Positions 26,855 to 35,291 of a DNA stretch of 64,000 nucleotides are shown here, one piece after another. The notes beneath the pieces were generated by a model that was not told where the DNA came from, did not search any database, and was given only the letters and a program-made list of their open reading frames with translations. The DNA comes from Colwellia sp. Its GTDB lineage: Bacteria; Pseudomonadota; Gammaproteobacteria; Enterobacterales; Alteromonadaceae. A program made the translations under genes and the position numbers. Within the stretch, counting starts at the first letter, position 1, and each line of letters opens with the position of its first letter. The stretch covers positions 1 to 64,000 of the forward strand of contig JABSOY010000001.1 of assembly GCA_013215385.1 (NCBI GenBank), read 5' to 3'.

Positions 26855-28483
26855 TTAGTTTTTACTTACCTCGCTAAAATCAATACCACCAAACGGGGAG
26901 AGTAATTTCCCCGAAACATTACTATGTCTCGCCTGAAATCGTTTCGAGTGAGCAATGGGTATTAAAGGTGCTTCTGCGGAAATAATCGCTAAAGCTTTAT
27001 TATAAAACCGTTTCCGTTGACTAATGTTGGTAGTTTGTAAGGCCTGCTGTGTTAAATTATCAAACTCTTCATTACACCAAAAAGTTCTATTATTACCACT
27101 TAATGCGGCAGCGCAGCTTAATAGTGGAGTGAAAAAATTATCGGGATCAGGGTGATCTGCCGACCAACCCAGTAAAACACTTTGGTGCTCACCTCTGGAT
27201 AATAGATCAAGAAAAGTCCCCATATCTAGTGAGCTCTCAATGACAACCTCAACTCCAATTCTCTTTAAGTTTGCTTGAATTAATTTAGCCATGGTAACAG
27301 CATCTGGATTATAAGCTCGCTGAACTGGCAAAGCCCATAAGTTCATGGTGAAGCCTTGAGGAAAACCAGCATCAGCCAATAATTTTTTAGCTCTTTTAAT
27401 ATCGAAAGGTTGCGGTAAAATATTTTTATCATAGGCCCAAGAAGTTGTCGGTAGTAAACTGTGGGCAATATCTGCTTCGCCACGATAAACAGTGTCGATA
27501 ATAGCTTTTTTGTTTACGGCAAGGGCAATGGCTTGTCGAACCTTTATATTATCAAAAGGAGCTTTTTTCGTATTAAAGCCTAAATAAGCTACGTTAAAAG
27601 AGGTTACTTCTTCAAGCATTAATGCGGGTTTACTTTTTATTTTCTGGTGTGCAATAGGAAAAGCAATAACATCACATTCACCGGCGAGTAACTTTGTTAG
27701 TCTTCCCGTATTACTTTGCGTAATATCAAAAATAAGTTGTTCAATATTGATCTTCTTTTGCCAGTAATTTTCATGTGCAACAAAGCGAATATAAGCACCT
27801 GGTCGATATTCTTTTAATTTAAAAGGTCCCGTTCCTATCGGTGATGTATCTATCTTATGTTGTTGATTTTTTTTAGCTAAATTGTCAGCATATTCTGCAG
27901 ATAAAATGACAGCAAAGTCACTCGACAAATTAGCTAAAATTGAACTATCAGCATATTTGAATTTAAAGCGAACGGTGTGGTCATTAATTTTTTCAATACT
28001 ATCGACAACAGATGAAAAATTAACACTTTGAAAAAAAGGATATTTTCCACCAGAAACATGATGATAAGGATGATCAACGGATAATATTCTGTTAAAGCTG
28101 AACAGTACATCGTCAGCATTAAAAAAACGCGTAGGAGTAAAAAATTTTGTTTGATGAAAAGCAACATTTTTTCTTAGATAAAAGGTGATCATCTTACGAT
28201 CACGAGTTACATGCCATGACTTTGCTAATGAAGGCGCAATGCTATTTTGTTCACCTTTATATGAAATTAAGCGGTTGTACAATTGATTTGAAGTCGCATC
28301 AATCGTGGTACCGGAAGATACTGTTTGTGGATTAAAACTTTCGGGTGAGCCCTCAGAGCAATAAATAATACTATTTTTACTTAACGATTGGTTATTGTTG
28401 CCATCACAGGCAGCTAAGAACCATAAACAAGAAAGTAAGAATATCGAGTTTAGCTGTTTTTGTTGGAAATACATCATCAACAT
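26855..28483 (-). CDS. sapA: peptide-binding protein SapA, probable lipoprotein
   Basis: 542 residues, family 5 extracellular solute-binding protein. The N-terminal signal ends in FLAAC, a good lipobox with lipidated Cys at about residue 26, so this SapA is probably anchored, unlike the soluble enterobacterial protein. The family signature region (SGGKYPFFQSVNFSSVVDSIEKIND, YADNLAKK, SPIGTGPFKLKEYRPGAYIRF) is clear. It binds peptide or haem and delivers it to SapBC. Its start is 9 bases beyond the pspF stop, so both may share a transcript. Confidence 0.92.
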   Translation of the reverse strand: MLMMYFQQKQLNSIFLLSCLWFLAACDGNNNQSLSKNSIIYCSEGSPESFNPQTVSSGTTIDATSNQLYNRLISYKGEQNSIAPSLAKSWHVTRDRKMITFYLRKNVAFHQTKFFTPTRFFNADDVLFSFNRILSVDHPYHHVSGGKYPFFQSVNFSSVVDSIEKINDHTVRFKFKYADSSILANLSSDFAVILSAEYADNLAKKNQQHKIDTSPIGTGPFKLKEYRPGAYIRFVAHENYWQKKINIEQLIFDITQSNTGRLTKLLAGECDVIAFPIAHQKIKSKPALMLEEVTSFNVAYLGFNTKKAPFDNIKVRQAIALAVNKKAIIDTVYRGEADIAHSLLPTTSWAYDKNILPQPFDIKRAKKLLADAGFPQGFTMNLWALPVQRAYNPDAVTMAKLIQANLKRIGVEVVIESSLDMGTFLDLLSRGEHQSVLLGWSADHPDPDNFFTPLLSCAAALSGNNRTFWCNEEFDNLTQQALQTTNISQRKRFYNKALAIISAEAPLIPIAHSKRFQARHSNVSGKLLSPFGGIDFSEVSKN

Positions 28484-28492
28484 ATAACCTTT

Positions 28493-29602
28493 TTAGCCTT
28501 CTTCCATCGAGTTTTCTAGCGAGTTGCTATCAAGTAAATTATATTTTTTCAGATAGCCTCTTAATTGATGATAGGTCAACTCAAGGGCTTCAGCTGTTTT
28601 CTTTTGATTATATTGACAATTTTCTAAAGCCGATTGGATAAGTTCAATTTCATAATCTTGCGATAATTCTTTCAATGATAAAGGGAACTCTACGGCTTTT
28701 TGTATCGGTTTTATTTGTTGAACAATTTCTTGAAGTTTATCGTCATTGGTTTCAGCAACAGATGTAGGCGGAGTAAACACGGCCACTCGGTCTTTTGTTT
28801 TAATGCGTTGTGTTGGTCTGTAGGGCGATTCAAAAGGGTCAATCACTAAATCGTGAACAGGTAAATGTGGGTTATTACAACGATAGACACTACGTTCGAC
28901 AACATTTTTTAATTCACGAACATTACCCGGCCAATCATATTCAAGCATCGAGCGTTTTGCTTTTTCAGTAAAACCGCTGAATAATTCGAATTCTAATTCG
29001 CGAGCCATATTTATGGCAAAGCTTTCTGCCAACATTAAAATGTCTTCAATACGCTCTCTTAACGGCGGTATCGTTATTACATCAAAGGCGAGGCGGTCGA
29101 GCAAATCAGCTCTAAATTCACCCGAGTCGGCTAAAGAAGGTAAATCTTCATTTGTTGCTGCGATTAGGCGTACGTTAGTTTTAATGGTTCGAGAACCACC
29201 AACGCGTTCAAACTCACCATATTCAACAACTCTTAAAAGCTTCTCTTGAATAAGGCCTGTGGTATTAGCTATTTCATCAAGAAATAATGTGCCGTTGTCT
29301 GCACGTTCAAACCGACCTTCATGGCGTTTACCTGCACCAGTGAATGCACCGCTGTCGTAGCCAAAAAGCTCCGTTTCTAATAAGTTCTCGTTTAAAGCAG
29401 CACAATTTAACTTTAAATAATTTTGATCCCATCGCTTAGACAGGTAATGAAGACGTGCGGCGATAAGTTCTTTACCTGTACCGCGTTCACCAATAATAAG
29501 CACGGGTTTACTTAAAGGGGCTATTTGAGAAACTTGCTCTAAAACTTCAAGAAAATTATTTGCTTGGCCAAGAAGGTTATCTTTTTGGTTAAAACGAGAC
29601 AT
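28493..29602 (-). CDS. pspF: sigma-54 activator PspF
   Basis: 369 residues. A AAA+ domain begins at once with no receiver: Walker A GERGTGKE, GAFTGA loop (sigma-54 contact) in YDSGAFTGAGKR, Walker B GTLFLDEIA, arginine-finger region and VFLPPLRER-like IPPLRERIEDI. A Fis-type HTH closes the protein (YNQKKTAEALELTYHQLRGYLKKY). A ~60-residue linker makes it longer than E. coli PspF (325). In the family it activates pspA under membrane stress and is held inactive by PspA. Divergent from pspA, followed by sapA. Confidence 0.95.
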   Translation of the reverse strand: MSRFNQKDNLLGQANNFLEVLEQVSQIAPLSKPVLIIGERGTGKELIAARLHYLSKRWDQNYLKLNCAALNENLLETELFGYDSGAFTGAGKRHEGRFERADNGTLFLDEIANTTGLIQEKLLRVVEYGEFERVGGSRTIKTNVRLIAATNEDLPSLADSGEFRADLLDRLAFDVITIPPLRERIEDILMLAESFAINMARELEFELFSGFTEKAKRSMLEYDWPGNVRELKNVVERSVYRCNNPHLPVHDLVIDPFESPYRPTQRIKTKDRVAVFTPPTSVAETNDDKLQEIVQQIKPIQKAVEFPLSLKELSQDYEIELIQSALENCQYNQKKTAEALELTYHQLRGYLKKYNLLDSNSLENSMEEG

Positions 29603-29728
29603 TACTGAACCTAATAATTGGTTTATTTCACTAACAAATAGTGTATTTTATTAATCAGTAGGATTGAAGTGTTTTTTTAAATTATAATAAATTGATTTAA
29701 AACAGTACGTTAAGTTAGAAAAATCAAC

Positions 29729-29745
29729 TTGGCTTAGAAAGTGAA
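29729..29745 (+). promoter_or_regulatory. weak candidate sigma-54 promoter of pspA
   Basis: TTGGCTTAGAAAGTGAA keeps the -24 GG but has GA where GC (or GT, as in E. coli pspA) is expected at -12. It is the only GG-N10 candidate in the pspF-pspA spacer, 50 bases before the pspA start. Low confidence. Confidence 0.3.
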
Positions 29746-29794
29746 TAATGTTTATCAGTAATTTTAAATAAAATAATTGAATGAGGAAGTAATT

Positions 29795-30466
29795 ATGGGT
29801 ATTTTTTCTAGGTTTACAGATATTATAAATTCGAATATTAATAACCTTTTAGACAAAGCAGAAGATCCAGCAAAAATGGTCCGTTTGATCATTCAAGAAA
29901 TGGAAGATACCTTAGTTGAGGTGCGTTCATCGTCAGCTAAAACGTTGGCGGATAAAAAGGATCTAGCTCGCCAAGCGATGCGTTTTGAGAAGGATGAGCG
30001 ACTTTGGCAAGAAAAAGCAGAATTAGCGCTAAGTAAAGGACGCGAAGATTTAGCAAGAGGAGCATTGATTGAAAAGAAAAAATGTGCAGAAAATGCTGGT
30101 TCATTATTGCACGAATTAACGAATGTCGATGACCATATCTCTAAATTGCAAGATGAAATATCGCAACTTCAAGAAAAACTCGCCGATGCTAAAGCACGAC
30201 AAAAAGCTATTATCATGCGGGAGAAAACTGCGAGTTCACGTTTGAAAGTTAAAAAGAATATTGATAGTGATCGTGTAAATGACGCTCTTAGTCGTTTCGA
30301 TAGCTATGAACGAAAAATTGATGATATTGAAGCACAAGTTGAATCATTCGACCTGGGTAGTAAGTCATTAGCGGACGAAATAGCAGACTTAGCAGACGAT
30401 GAAAATATTGATGATGAATTAGCGCAATTAAAGGCTAAAATGAAATCAGATAAAAAATCAAAATAG
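29795..30466 (+). CDS. pspA: phage-shock protein PspA
   Basis: 223 residues from ATG 29795, preceded by GAGGAAG; this gives the canonical MGIFSRFTDI. A longer frame from 29777 adds six extra residues not found in the family. It is coiled-coil almost throughout (heptads at about 25-220), as in the ESCRT-III-related PspA/IM30 family. The N-terminal amphipathic helix binds stressed membranes. PspA stabilises the inner membrane and inhibits PspF. First gene of pspABC. Confidence 0.96.
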   Translation: MGIFSRFTDIINSNINNLLDKAEDPAKMVRLIIQEMEDTLVEVRSSSAKTLADKKDLARQAMRFEKDERLWQEKAELALSKGREDLARGALIEKKKCAENAGSLLHELTNVDDHISKLQDEISQLQEKLADAKARQKAIIMREKTASSRLKVKKNIDSDRVNDALSRFDSYERKIDDIEAQVESFDLGSKSLADEIADLADDENIDDELAQLKAKMKSDKKSK

Positions 30467-30505
30467 CCAATATTACCTGTTAGATAAATATTAAGGAGAA
30501 GTCTA

Positions 30506-30733
30506 GTGGAAGAAATTATTATAGTTCCCGTCATTATTTTTATGTTACTAGTGGCCCCTATATGGTTGATATTACATTATCGTAGTAAGCGTCAAATAAG
30601 CCAGGGGTTTAGTGAAGAAGAATACACTCAATTATCAGATCTATCAGAGTTAGCTGACAAAATGACAGATAGAATTAAAACCCTTGAAGCCATTTTAGAT
30701 GCGGAGACGCCAGAGTGGAGGAGTAAAGTATGA
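30506..30733 (+). CDS. pspB: phage-shock protein PspB
   Basis: 75 residues: one N-terminal membrane helix (IIIVPVIIFMLLVAPIWLILHY) and a cytoplasmic coiled coil (SDLSELADKMTDRIKTLEAIL). With PspC it senses envelope stress and draws PspA off PspF. AAGGAGAAG precedes the start. It overlaps pspC by four bases (ATGA). Confidence 0.95.
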   Translation: MEEIIIVPVIIFMLLVAPIWLILHYRSKRQISQGFSEEEYTQLSDLSELADKMTDRIKTLEAILDAETPEWRSKV

Positions 30734-31170
30734 AAAACAACCGCCGTGGTGAGTTATACCGAAACGCTAGCCAAGGAAAAATTGCCGGGGTTTGTTCTGG
30801 CTTAGCTGATTATTTTGGTTGGGAAACATGGTTAGTTAGAATTTTGGTTGTATCAGGTGTTCTACTCGGGATGGGCTGGTTTATTGTTATTTATATTGCT
30901 GCTTGGTTTATTTTAGATAAAAAACCTGGTGCGCTTAATAAAAAGAAGCAACAATCACAATATTCAGCTGAATCTAACCAATCAAACGATAACCTTTCAT
31001 CTGAGTCAATAAAAGTGAAGTCACGAATATGGCAAGCAGGAGAGCCGCCTAAACAGGCTTTTCATGATATTAGACGTAAGTTTAAGTTACTTGAAAAAGA
31101 ATTACGACAAATGGAACATTATGTTACCTCGCCTGAATTTACCGTGTCGAGAGAAATCAACAAACTGTAA
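30730..31170 (+). CDS. pspC: phage-shock protein PspC
   Basis: 146 residues. The PspC domain (about 8-70) has RNASQGKIAGVCSGLADYFGWETWLVRI and a membrane helix GMGWFIVIYIAAWFIL. The C-terminal half is charged and ends in a short coiled coil (FKLLEKELRQMEHYV), as in enterobacterial PspC. It is both an envelope-stress sensor and a protector against mislocalised secretins. Last gene of the psp operon; a strong terminator follows. Confidence 0.95.
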   Translation: MKNNRRGELYRNASQGKIAGVCSGLADYFGWETWLVRILVVSGVLLGMGWFIVIYIAAWFILDKKPGALNKKKQQSQYSAESNQSNDNLSSESIKVKSRIWQAGEPPKQAFHDIRRKFKLLEKELRQMEHYVTSPEFTVSREINKL

Positions 31171-31179
31171 CCATTAACC

Positions 31180-31205
31180 AAAAGCGGCTTTTGCCGCTTT
31201 TTTTT
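31180..31205 (+). terminator. rho-independent terminator after pspC
   Basis: AAAGCGGC-TTTT-GCCGCTTT followed by a T-run to 31205; strong 8-bp stem 10 bases after the pspC stop. Confidence 0.9.
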
Positions 31206-31323
31206 ATGGTTAAACTGATAACATTCGCATTAATCACTTGTTTTTATAATTAAATACAACCATGTAATATATTAGTATTAGGTATGTTTTAGCCTTCGAT
31301 TAACTATTATTCCAAGAGAACTC

Positions 31324-32754
31324 ATGGCATTCATCAATAAACAAAAACTTAATAGGCTTAAACAAAAAGCAAATGATTTACTTAATCGAACGCTTGATCA
31401 ACACGTTACACTTGCCGTTACCGGGCTTAGTCGCAGTGGGAAAACAGCTTTTATTACCTCCTTGGTTAACCAACTTGTTAATGAAGGAAATAATTCACAG
31501 TTAAGCTTTTTCAATGTTGTTCATCAGGGGCGTTTTATTGCCGCCAAACGAGTGCCGCAAAAACATTTACATATTGGCCGTTTCGAATACGATGGTGCTA
31601 TGTCTGCTTTTTCTCAGGCTGAACCTAAATGGCCCGAGCCAACCCATGGCATTAGTGAAATGCGTTTAGCTATTCGTTACAAGCCAAAAGATTCGTTGTT
31701 GAAGTATGCCAGCGATGTCGCTACTTTATATGTTGACATAACTGACTACCCAGGTGAGTGGTTACTTGATTTGCCCATGTTGAGTCAAACATTTGAAGAG
31801 TGGTCAAAACAAACTAGTGCGTTGTTATCTAGTGCTCCAAGAAATGCAGTATCTAAAGAGTTTCTTGAAAAAGTTCATGCTATTGACCCTTTTGAAATAG
31901 TCGATGAACAAGTACTTGCCGATATGTCACAAGAATACACTAAATTACTTTTACATTTTCGCCATGAGTTAGGCATGTCTGTTATTCAACCTGGGCGCTT
32001 TATTTTACCCGGCGAGTTAGAGGATGCCCCTATATTACAGTTTTTTCCGTTCACAAATTTTGATGAACTTGACAAAGAAGCATATCAGAATGCCAGTGAC
32101 GAGAGCTTTATTGGTATGTTAAGAGCAAGATTTATTGCTTATAAAGAACGCGTAGTTAAAGTTTTTTATAAAGAACATTTTACTCATTTTGATCGACAGA
32201 TTGTACTTGCAGATTGCTTAACGCCTTTGAACAATGGGCCAGAAAGTTTTGCTGACTTGAAAATGGCAATGACGATGATCATGCAAAGTTTTAGCTATGG
32301 CCAGAGTAGCTTATTTTCTCGGTTGTTTTCTCCTAAAATTGACAAGTTATTATTTGCGGCCACTAAAGCCGATCATGTAACACCAGAGCAACATAAAAAT
32401 TTAGCCGCTTTACTCGACCAATTAGTTTACCAAACACAACATAATCTTAATTATGATGTCATTCAAATGAAAACCTTAGCGCTTGCCTCTGTTAAAGCAA
32501 CGTTATCAGGTAAGAGTAATTATAAAGGACAATCGATTCCTGTCATCAAGGGTAAACGCTCTGATAATCATCAGCAGATAACTGTTTTCCCGGGGACTGT
32601 GCCCAATAAATTACCGGAACAAGAGTTTTGGCAAAAAGAAGCGTTTAACTATATTAAATTTTTACCTTTTCAGTCGATAGGACAACATGAATGTTTACCG
32701 CATTTAAGAATGGATCAAGTTATGCAATTTTTGCTTGGAGATAAAATGAAATGA
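31324..32754 (+). CDS. ycjX: YcjX-family P-loop NTPase
   Basis: 476 residues, DUF463 family. The P-loop is GLSRSGKT at about 35-42, and DITDYPGEWLLDLP is the family's Walker B/switch-like motif. The family is GTPase-like, of unknown exact role, and is part of the Psp regulon in E. coli. It has its own 150-base upstream space after the pspC terminator, so it may have its own promoter or use read-through. Its stop overlaps ycjF by four bases. Confidence 0.93.
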   Translation: MAFINKQKLNRLKQKANDLLNRTLDQHVTLAVTGLSRSGKTAFITSLVNQLVNEGNNSQLSFFNVVHQGRFIAAKRVPQKHLHIGRFEYDGAMSAFSQAEPKWPEPTHGISEMRLAIRYKPKDSLLKYASDVATLYVDITDYPGEWLLDLPMLSQTFEEWSKQTSALLSSAPRNAVSKEFLEKVHAIDPFEIVDEQVLADMSQEYTKLLLHFRHELGMSVIQPGRFILPGELEDAPILQFFPFTNFDELDKEAYQNASDESFIGMLRARFIAYKERVVKVFYKEHFTHFDRQIVLADCLTPLNNGPESFADLKMAMTMIMQSFSYGQSSLFSRLFSPKIDKLLFAATKADHVTPEQHKNLAALLDQLVYQTQHNLNYDVIQMKTLALASVKATLSGKSNYKGQSIPVIKGKRSDNHQQITVFPGTVPNKLPEQEFWQKEAFNYIKFLPFQSIGQHECLPHLRMDQVMQFLLGDKMK

Positions 32755-33794
32755 GTGAATTTGACGAAAAATATCAACAACAGATCCTCTTTGAAAATGA
32801 TGAGTTGAAGACTAATAGTGAAAACGCCTCGATTACCGACCAACAAATTATTGTCGGTAATGAAGACTGGCAAGAGCAAGAAATGTCTGTGTTAACTGCA
32901 GAGCAGTCTTTGCTCGATAGTAACCGCAGCGAAAAACGCAAACCACGCTGGCTTTGGCGAATTATCGGTGGTGTTTTTTCTGGTGTAGTTGCCATTGAAA
33001 CTTTTTATTTTTTTCAGCAAGGTTTTACTCAATCTCCTATTTTAGCAACAATGTACGGTGTTTTACTCATTGGACTCTCTGCTCTAGTTGGCTCTATAGC
33101 ATGGCGTGAATATTCAGCATTAAGACAGTTTAAACGTCAGCAAAGAACGCAAAGCGAAGCCAAAAATATAATCACTCCACAGCTTGGTCAGAGCAGCAAC
33201 ATTGATGTAAAAGGGTTATGTGAAGGTATTTCAGAAAATTTGCCCTGTGACTTAATGTCTGAGCATGAACAAAATTGGCAGCGGTTAATAAAAGATGATT
33301 ACAGCGATGAAGAGTTACTAAAACTTTATTCACGGGAGGTTTTAGTTATCGTCGATGAGAAAGCCTTAACTGAAGTCGCAAAGTTTTCAACCGAGGCTGT
33401 AGTATTAGTCGCATTAAGTCCCATTGCTTTAGTAGATATGCTATTAATGTTTTGGCGAAACTTAAGAATGATCGATAAAATTGCCGGTCTTTATGGTTTG
33501 AAAATTGGCTACTGGAGCCGTATAAAGCTCATTAAGCAAGTATTTGTTAATATGGCTTATGCGGGGGCAAGTGAACTCGTTATAGACTTAGGGGCAGATT
33601 TAGTTGGTGCAGAGTTACTTGGTAAGCTATCTGCTCGAATGGCGCAAGGACTCGGCGCGGGAATGTTAACAGCACGATTAGGTATTCAAACAATTAAGCT
33701 GTGTCGACCGATACCCTTTGAAGAAAATACCCCGAAAATAGCGCAAGTGAGAAAGAAAATACTTAGTCAGGTTAAATCCCTGCTTATTAAATAA
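32751..33794 (+). CDS. ycjF: YcjF/TIGR01620-family inner-membrane protein
   Basis: 347 residues. A charged cytoplasmic N-terminus (1-70) is followed by two membrane helices (WRIIGGVFSGVVAIETFYFF; ILATMYGVLLIGLSALVGSIAW) and a C-terminal DUF697-like domain (LVALSPIALVDMLLMFWRNLRMIDKIAGLYG). Function unknown. Always beside ycjX, with translational coupling (ATGA), and linked to the phage-shock response. Confidence 0.93.
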   Translation: MSEFDEKYQQQILFENDELKTNSENASITDQQIIVGNEDWQEQEMSVLTAEQSLLDSNRSEKRKPRWLWRIIGGVFSGVVAIETFYFFQQGFTQSPILATMYGVLLIGLSALVGSIAWREYSALRQFKRQQRTQSEAKNIITPQLGQSSNIDVKGLCEGISENLPCDLMSEHEQNWQRLIKDDYSDEELLKLYSREVLVIVDEKALTEVAKFSTEAVVLVALSPIALVDMLLMFWRNLRMIDKIAGLYGLKIGYWSRIKLIKQVFVNMAYAGASELVIDLGADLVGAELLGKLSARMAQGLGAGMLTARLGIQTIKLCRPIPFEENTPKIAQVRKKILSQVKSLLIK

Positions 33795-33819
33795 AAGAAC
33801 TAGCTAAAAATGAGCACAT

Positions 33820-33852
33820 ACTACTTTTTTATCTTTATGATTTAAAAGTAGT
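33820..33852 (+). terminator. hairpin after ycjF
   Basis: Perfect 9-bp arms ACTACTTTT (33820-33828) and AAAAGTAGT (33844-33852) with a 15-base loop, followed by a T/G-rich run, 26 bases after the ycjF stop. Confidence 0.6.
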
Positions 33853-34020
33853 TTGTTGTTTTGTTTACGTTATTGTAATTTTTTCTATACGTTATTTGGT
33901 TCTGTACGAAAAGTAGCCGATGGTTGTTTCGTGCTTTTCACTCCATGCATGTTTTATTATCAATACAGCTAATGTGGCAGCCACAATGTGGACCATACAC
34001 AATTAAAACAAGGTAATATC

Positions 34021-34833
34021 ATGGGAAAGGCGACGAAATATATTTCGAAAGTTGCTGATGAAAATGGCTATATTCAATGGACTGATGAAGAAAATAGCGT
34101 TTGGCAAGAGCTAATTTCACGGCAATTAAAATGCGTTGAAGAAAAGGCATGTGACGAGTACAAATTAGGTTCTAAATTATTAAATTTACCAAAAGATCGT
34201 GTTCCACAGCTTGATGAAGTCAGTAAAGTTTTAAAAGAGACTACTGGCTGGCAATGCGAACCAGTACCAGCACTCATAGGTTTTGGTGCTTTCTTTAAAT
34301 TGCTTTCAGAGAAAAAATTTCCTGTAGCGACTTTTATTCGCTCGAGAGATGAACTCGACTATTTGCAAGAACCAGATATTTTTCATGAAATATTTGGACA
34401 TTGCCCATTATTGACCAATCAATCATTTGCTGATTACACTGAAGCTTATGGGAAAATGGGGTTAAATGCGACGAAAGAACAGCGAGTTTTCTTAGCGCGT
34501 TTATATTGGTTCACCGTTGAGTTTGGTCTTCTTGATACACCAGAAGGCCTTAAAATTTATGGCGGCGGAATTTTATCTTCGCCAAGCGAAACACATCATG
34601 CAACAGAAAGTGAAATTGTTGTTCGTGAAAAACTTAATATTCTTGACGTATTAAGAACGCCTTATAGAATAGATATCATGCAACCGATTTATTATACACT
34701 TGAAAAAGTAAGTGATTTAGATGAATTAAGAAAACATGAAATATCGGAAATTATGGAAATGGTTGAACAAGCGCAGGCGTTAGGTATACATCCTGCCAGG
34801 TTCCCTGCAAAAGAAATTAAAAAAGTAAGTTAA
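34021..34833 (+). CDS. phhA: phenylalanine 4-monooxygenase
   Basis: 270 residues from ATG 34021, with AAGGT before it; a GTG at 33988 would add 11 residues and is not needed. The monomeric bacterial phenylalanine hydroxylase core is clear: pterin site region, iron ligands in HEIFGHCPLL (two His) and the Glu in YWFTVEFGLL. It hydroxylates phenylalanine to tyrosine using tetrahydrobiopterin-type cofactor and O2. phhB follows after 9 bases and recycles the cofactor. Confidence 0.96.
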   Translation: MGKATKYISKVADENGYIQWTDEENSVWQELISRQLKCVEEKACDEYKLGSKLLNLPKDRVPQLDEVSKVLKETTGWQCEPVPALIGFGAFFKLLSEKKFPVATFIRSRDELDYLQEPDIFHEIFGHCPLLTNQSFADYTEAYGKMGLNATKEQRVFLARLYWFTVEFGLLDTPEGLKIYGGGILSSPSETHHATESEIVVREKLNILDVLRTPYRIDIMQPIYYTLEKVSDLDELRKHEISEIMEMVEQAQALGIHPARFPAKEIKKVS

Positions 34834-34842
34834 GGAAATAGT

Positions 34843-35181
34843 ATGACTGATCAATTATCTGTACAAAAATGTGAAGCATGCCAAGTAGGTGCGCCACAAG
34901 TAAGTGATGAAGAGTTACCGGCGTTATTGTCACAAATACCTGACTGGATCCCGGAAGTACGTAACGGCGTAATGATGCTCGAACGTGAATATAAATTTAA
35001 GAACTATAAATTATCATGGGCATTTGCAAATAAAGTGTCAGAATTAGCAGAAGAAGAATTTCATCATCCTGCTATTTTATTAGAGTGGGGAAAAGTTAAA
35101 ATTACCTGGTGGACTCACGCTATTAAAGGGCTGCATCGTAATGATTTTATTTGTGCGGCTAAAACAGACAAGCTTTTGTAA
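34843..35181 (+). CDS. phhB: pterin-4a-carbinolamine dehydratase
   Basis: 112 residues. The active-site signature [23 protein letters not shown] contains the catalytic His-His-Pro and the downstream His. The N-terminal CEACQ is a short family extension. It dehydrates the 4a-hydroxy-pterin released by PhhA so that the cofactor can be reduced again. Operon with phhA. Confidence 0.95.
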   Translation: MTDQLSVQKCEACQVGAPQVSDEELPALLSQIPDWIPEVRNGVMMLEREYKFKNYKLSWAFANKVSELAEEEFHHPAILLEWGKVKITWWTHAIKGLHRNDFICAAKTDKLL

Positions 35182-35205
35182 TATTTACTTACATTAGAAA
35201 ATAAC

Positions 35206-35233
35206 AGCCTCCTACCTTAGGGGGCTTTTTTTT
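35206..35233 (+). terminator. terminator after phhB
   Basis: AGCCTCC / GGGGGCT arms (7 bp with one G-T pair) around TACCTTA, followed by eight T residues. Confidence 0.82.
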
Positions 35234-35235
35234 GT

Positions 35236-35253
35236 TGTACAAATTAGTTTACA
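35236..35253. promoter_or_regulatory. TyrR box upstream of tyrR
   Basis: TGTACA-N6-TTTACA matches the TyrR/PhhR consensus TGTAAA-N6-TTTACA at 11 of 12 fixed positions. It ends 38 bases before the tyrR start, so autoregulation is likely. Confidence 0.72.
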
Positions 35254-35291
35254 ATGGGTTAAGTCACATATAGCTAGTAAGGGTAAGGGAA

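Noticed and set aside
33880-34020. TyrR box before phhA
   Set aside because: TTTACGTTATTGTAA has the half-sites in reverse order, so it does not match TGTAAA-N6-TTTACA.
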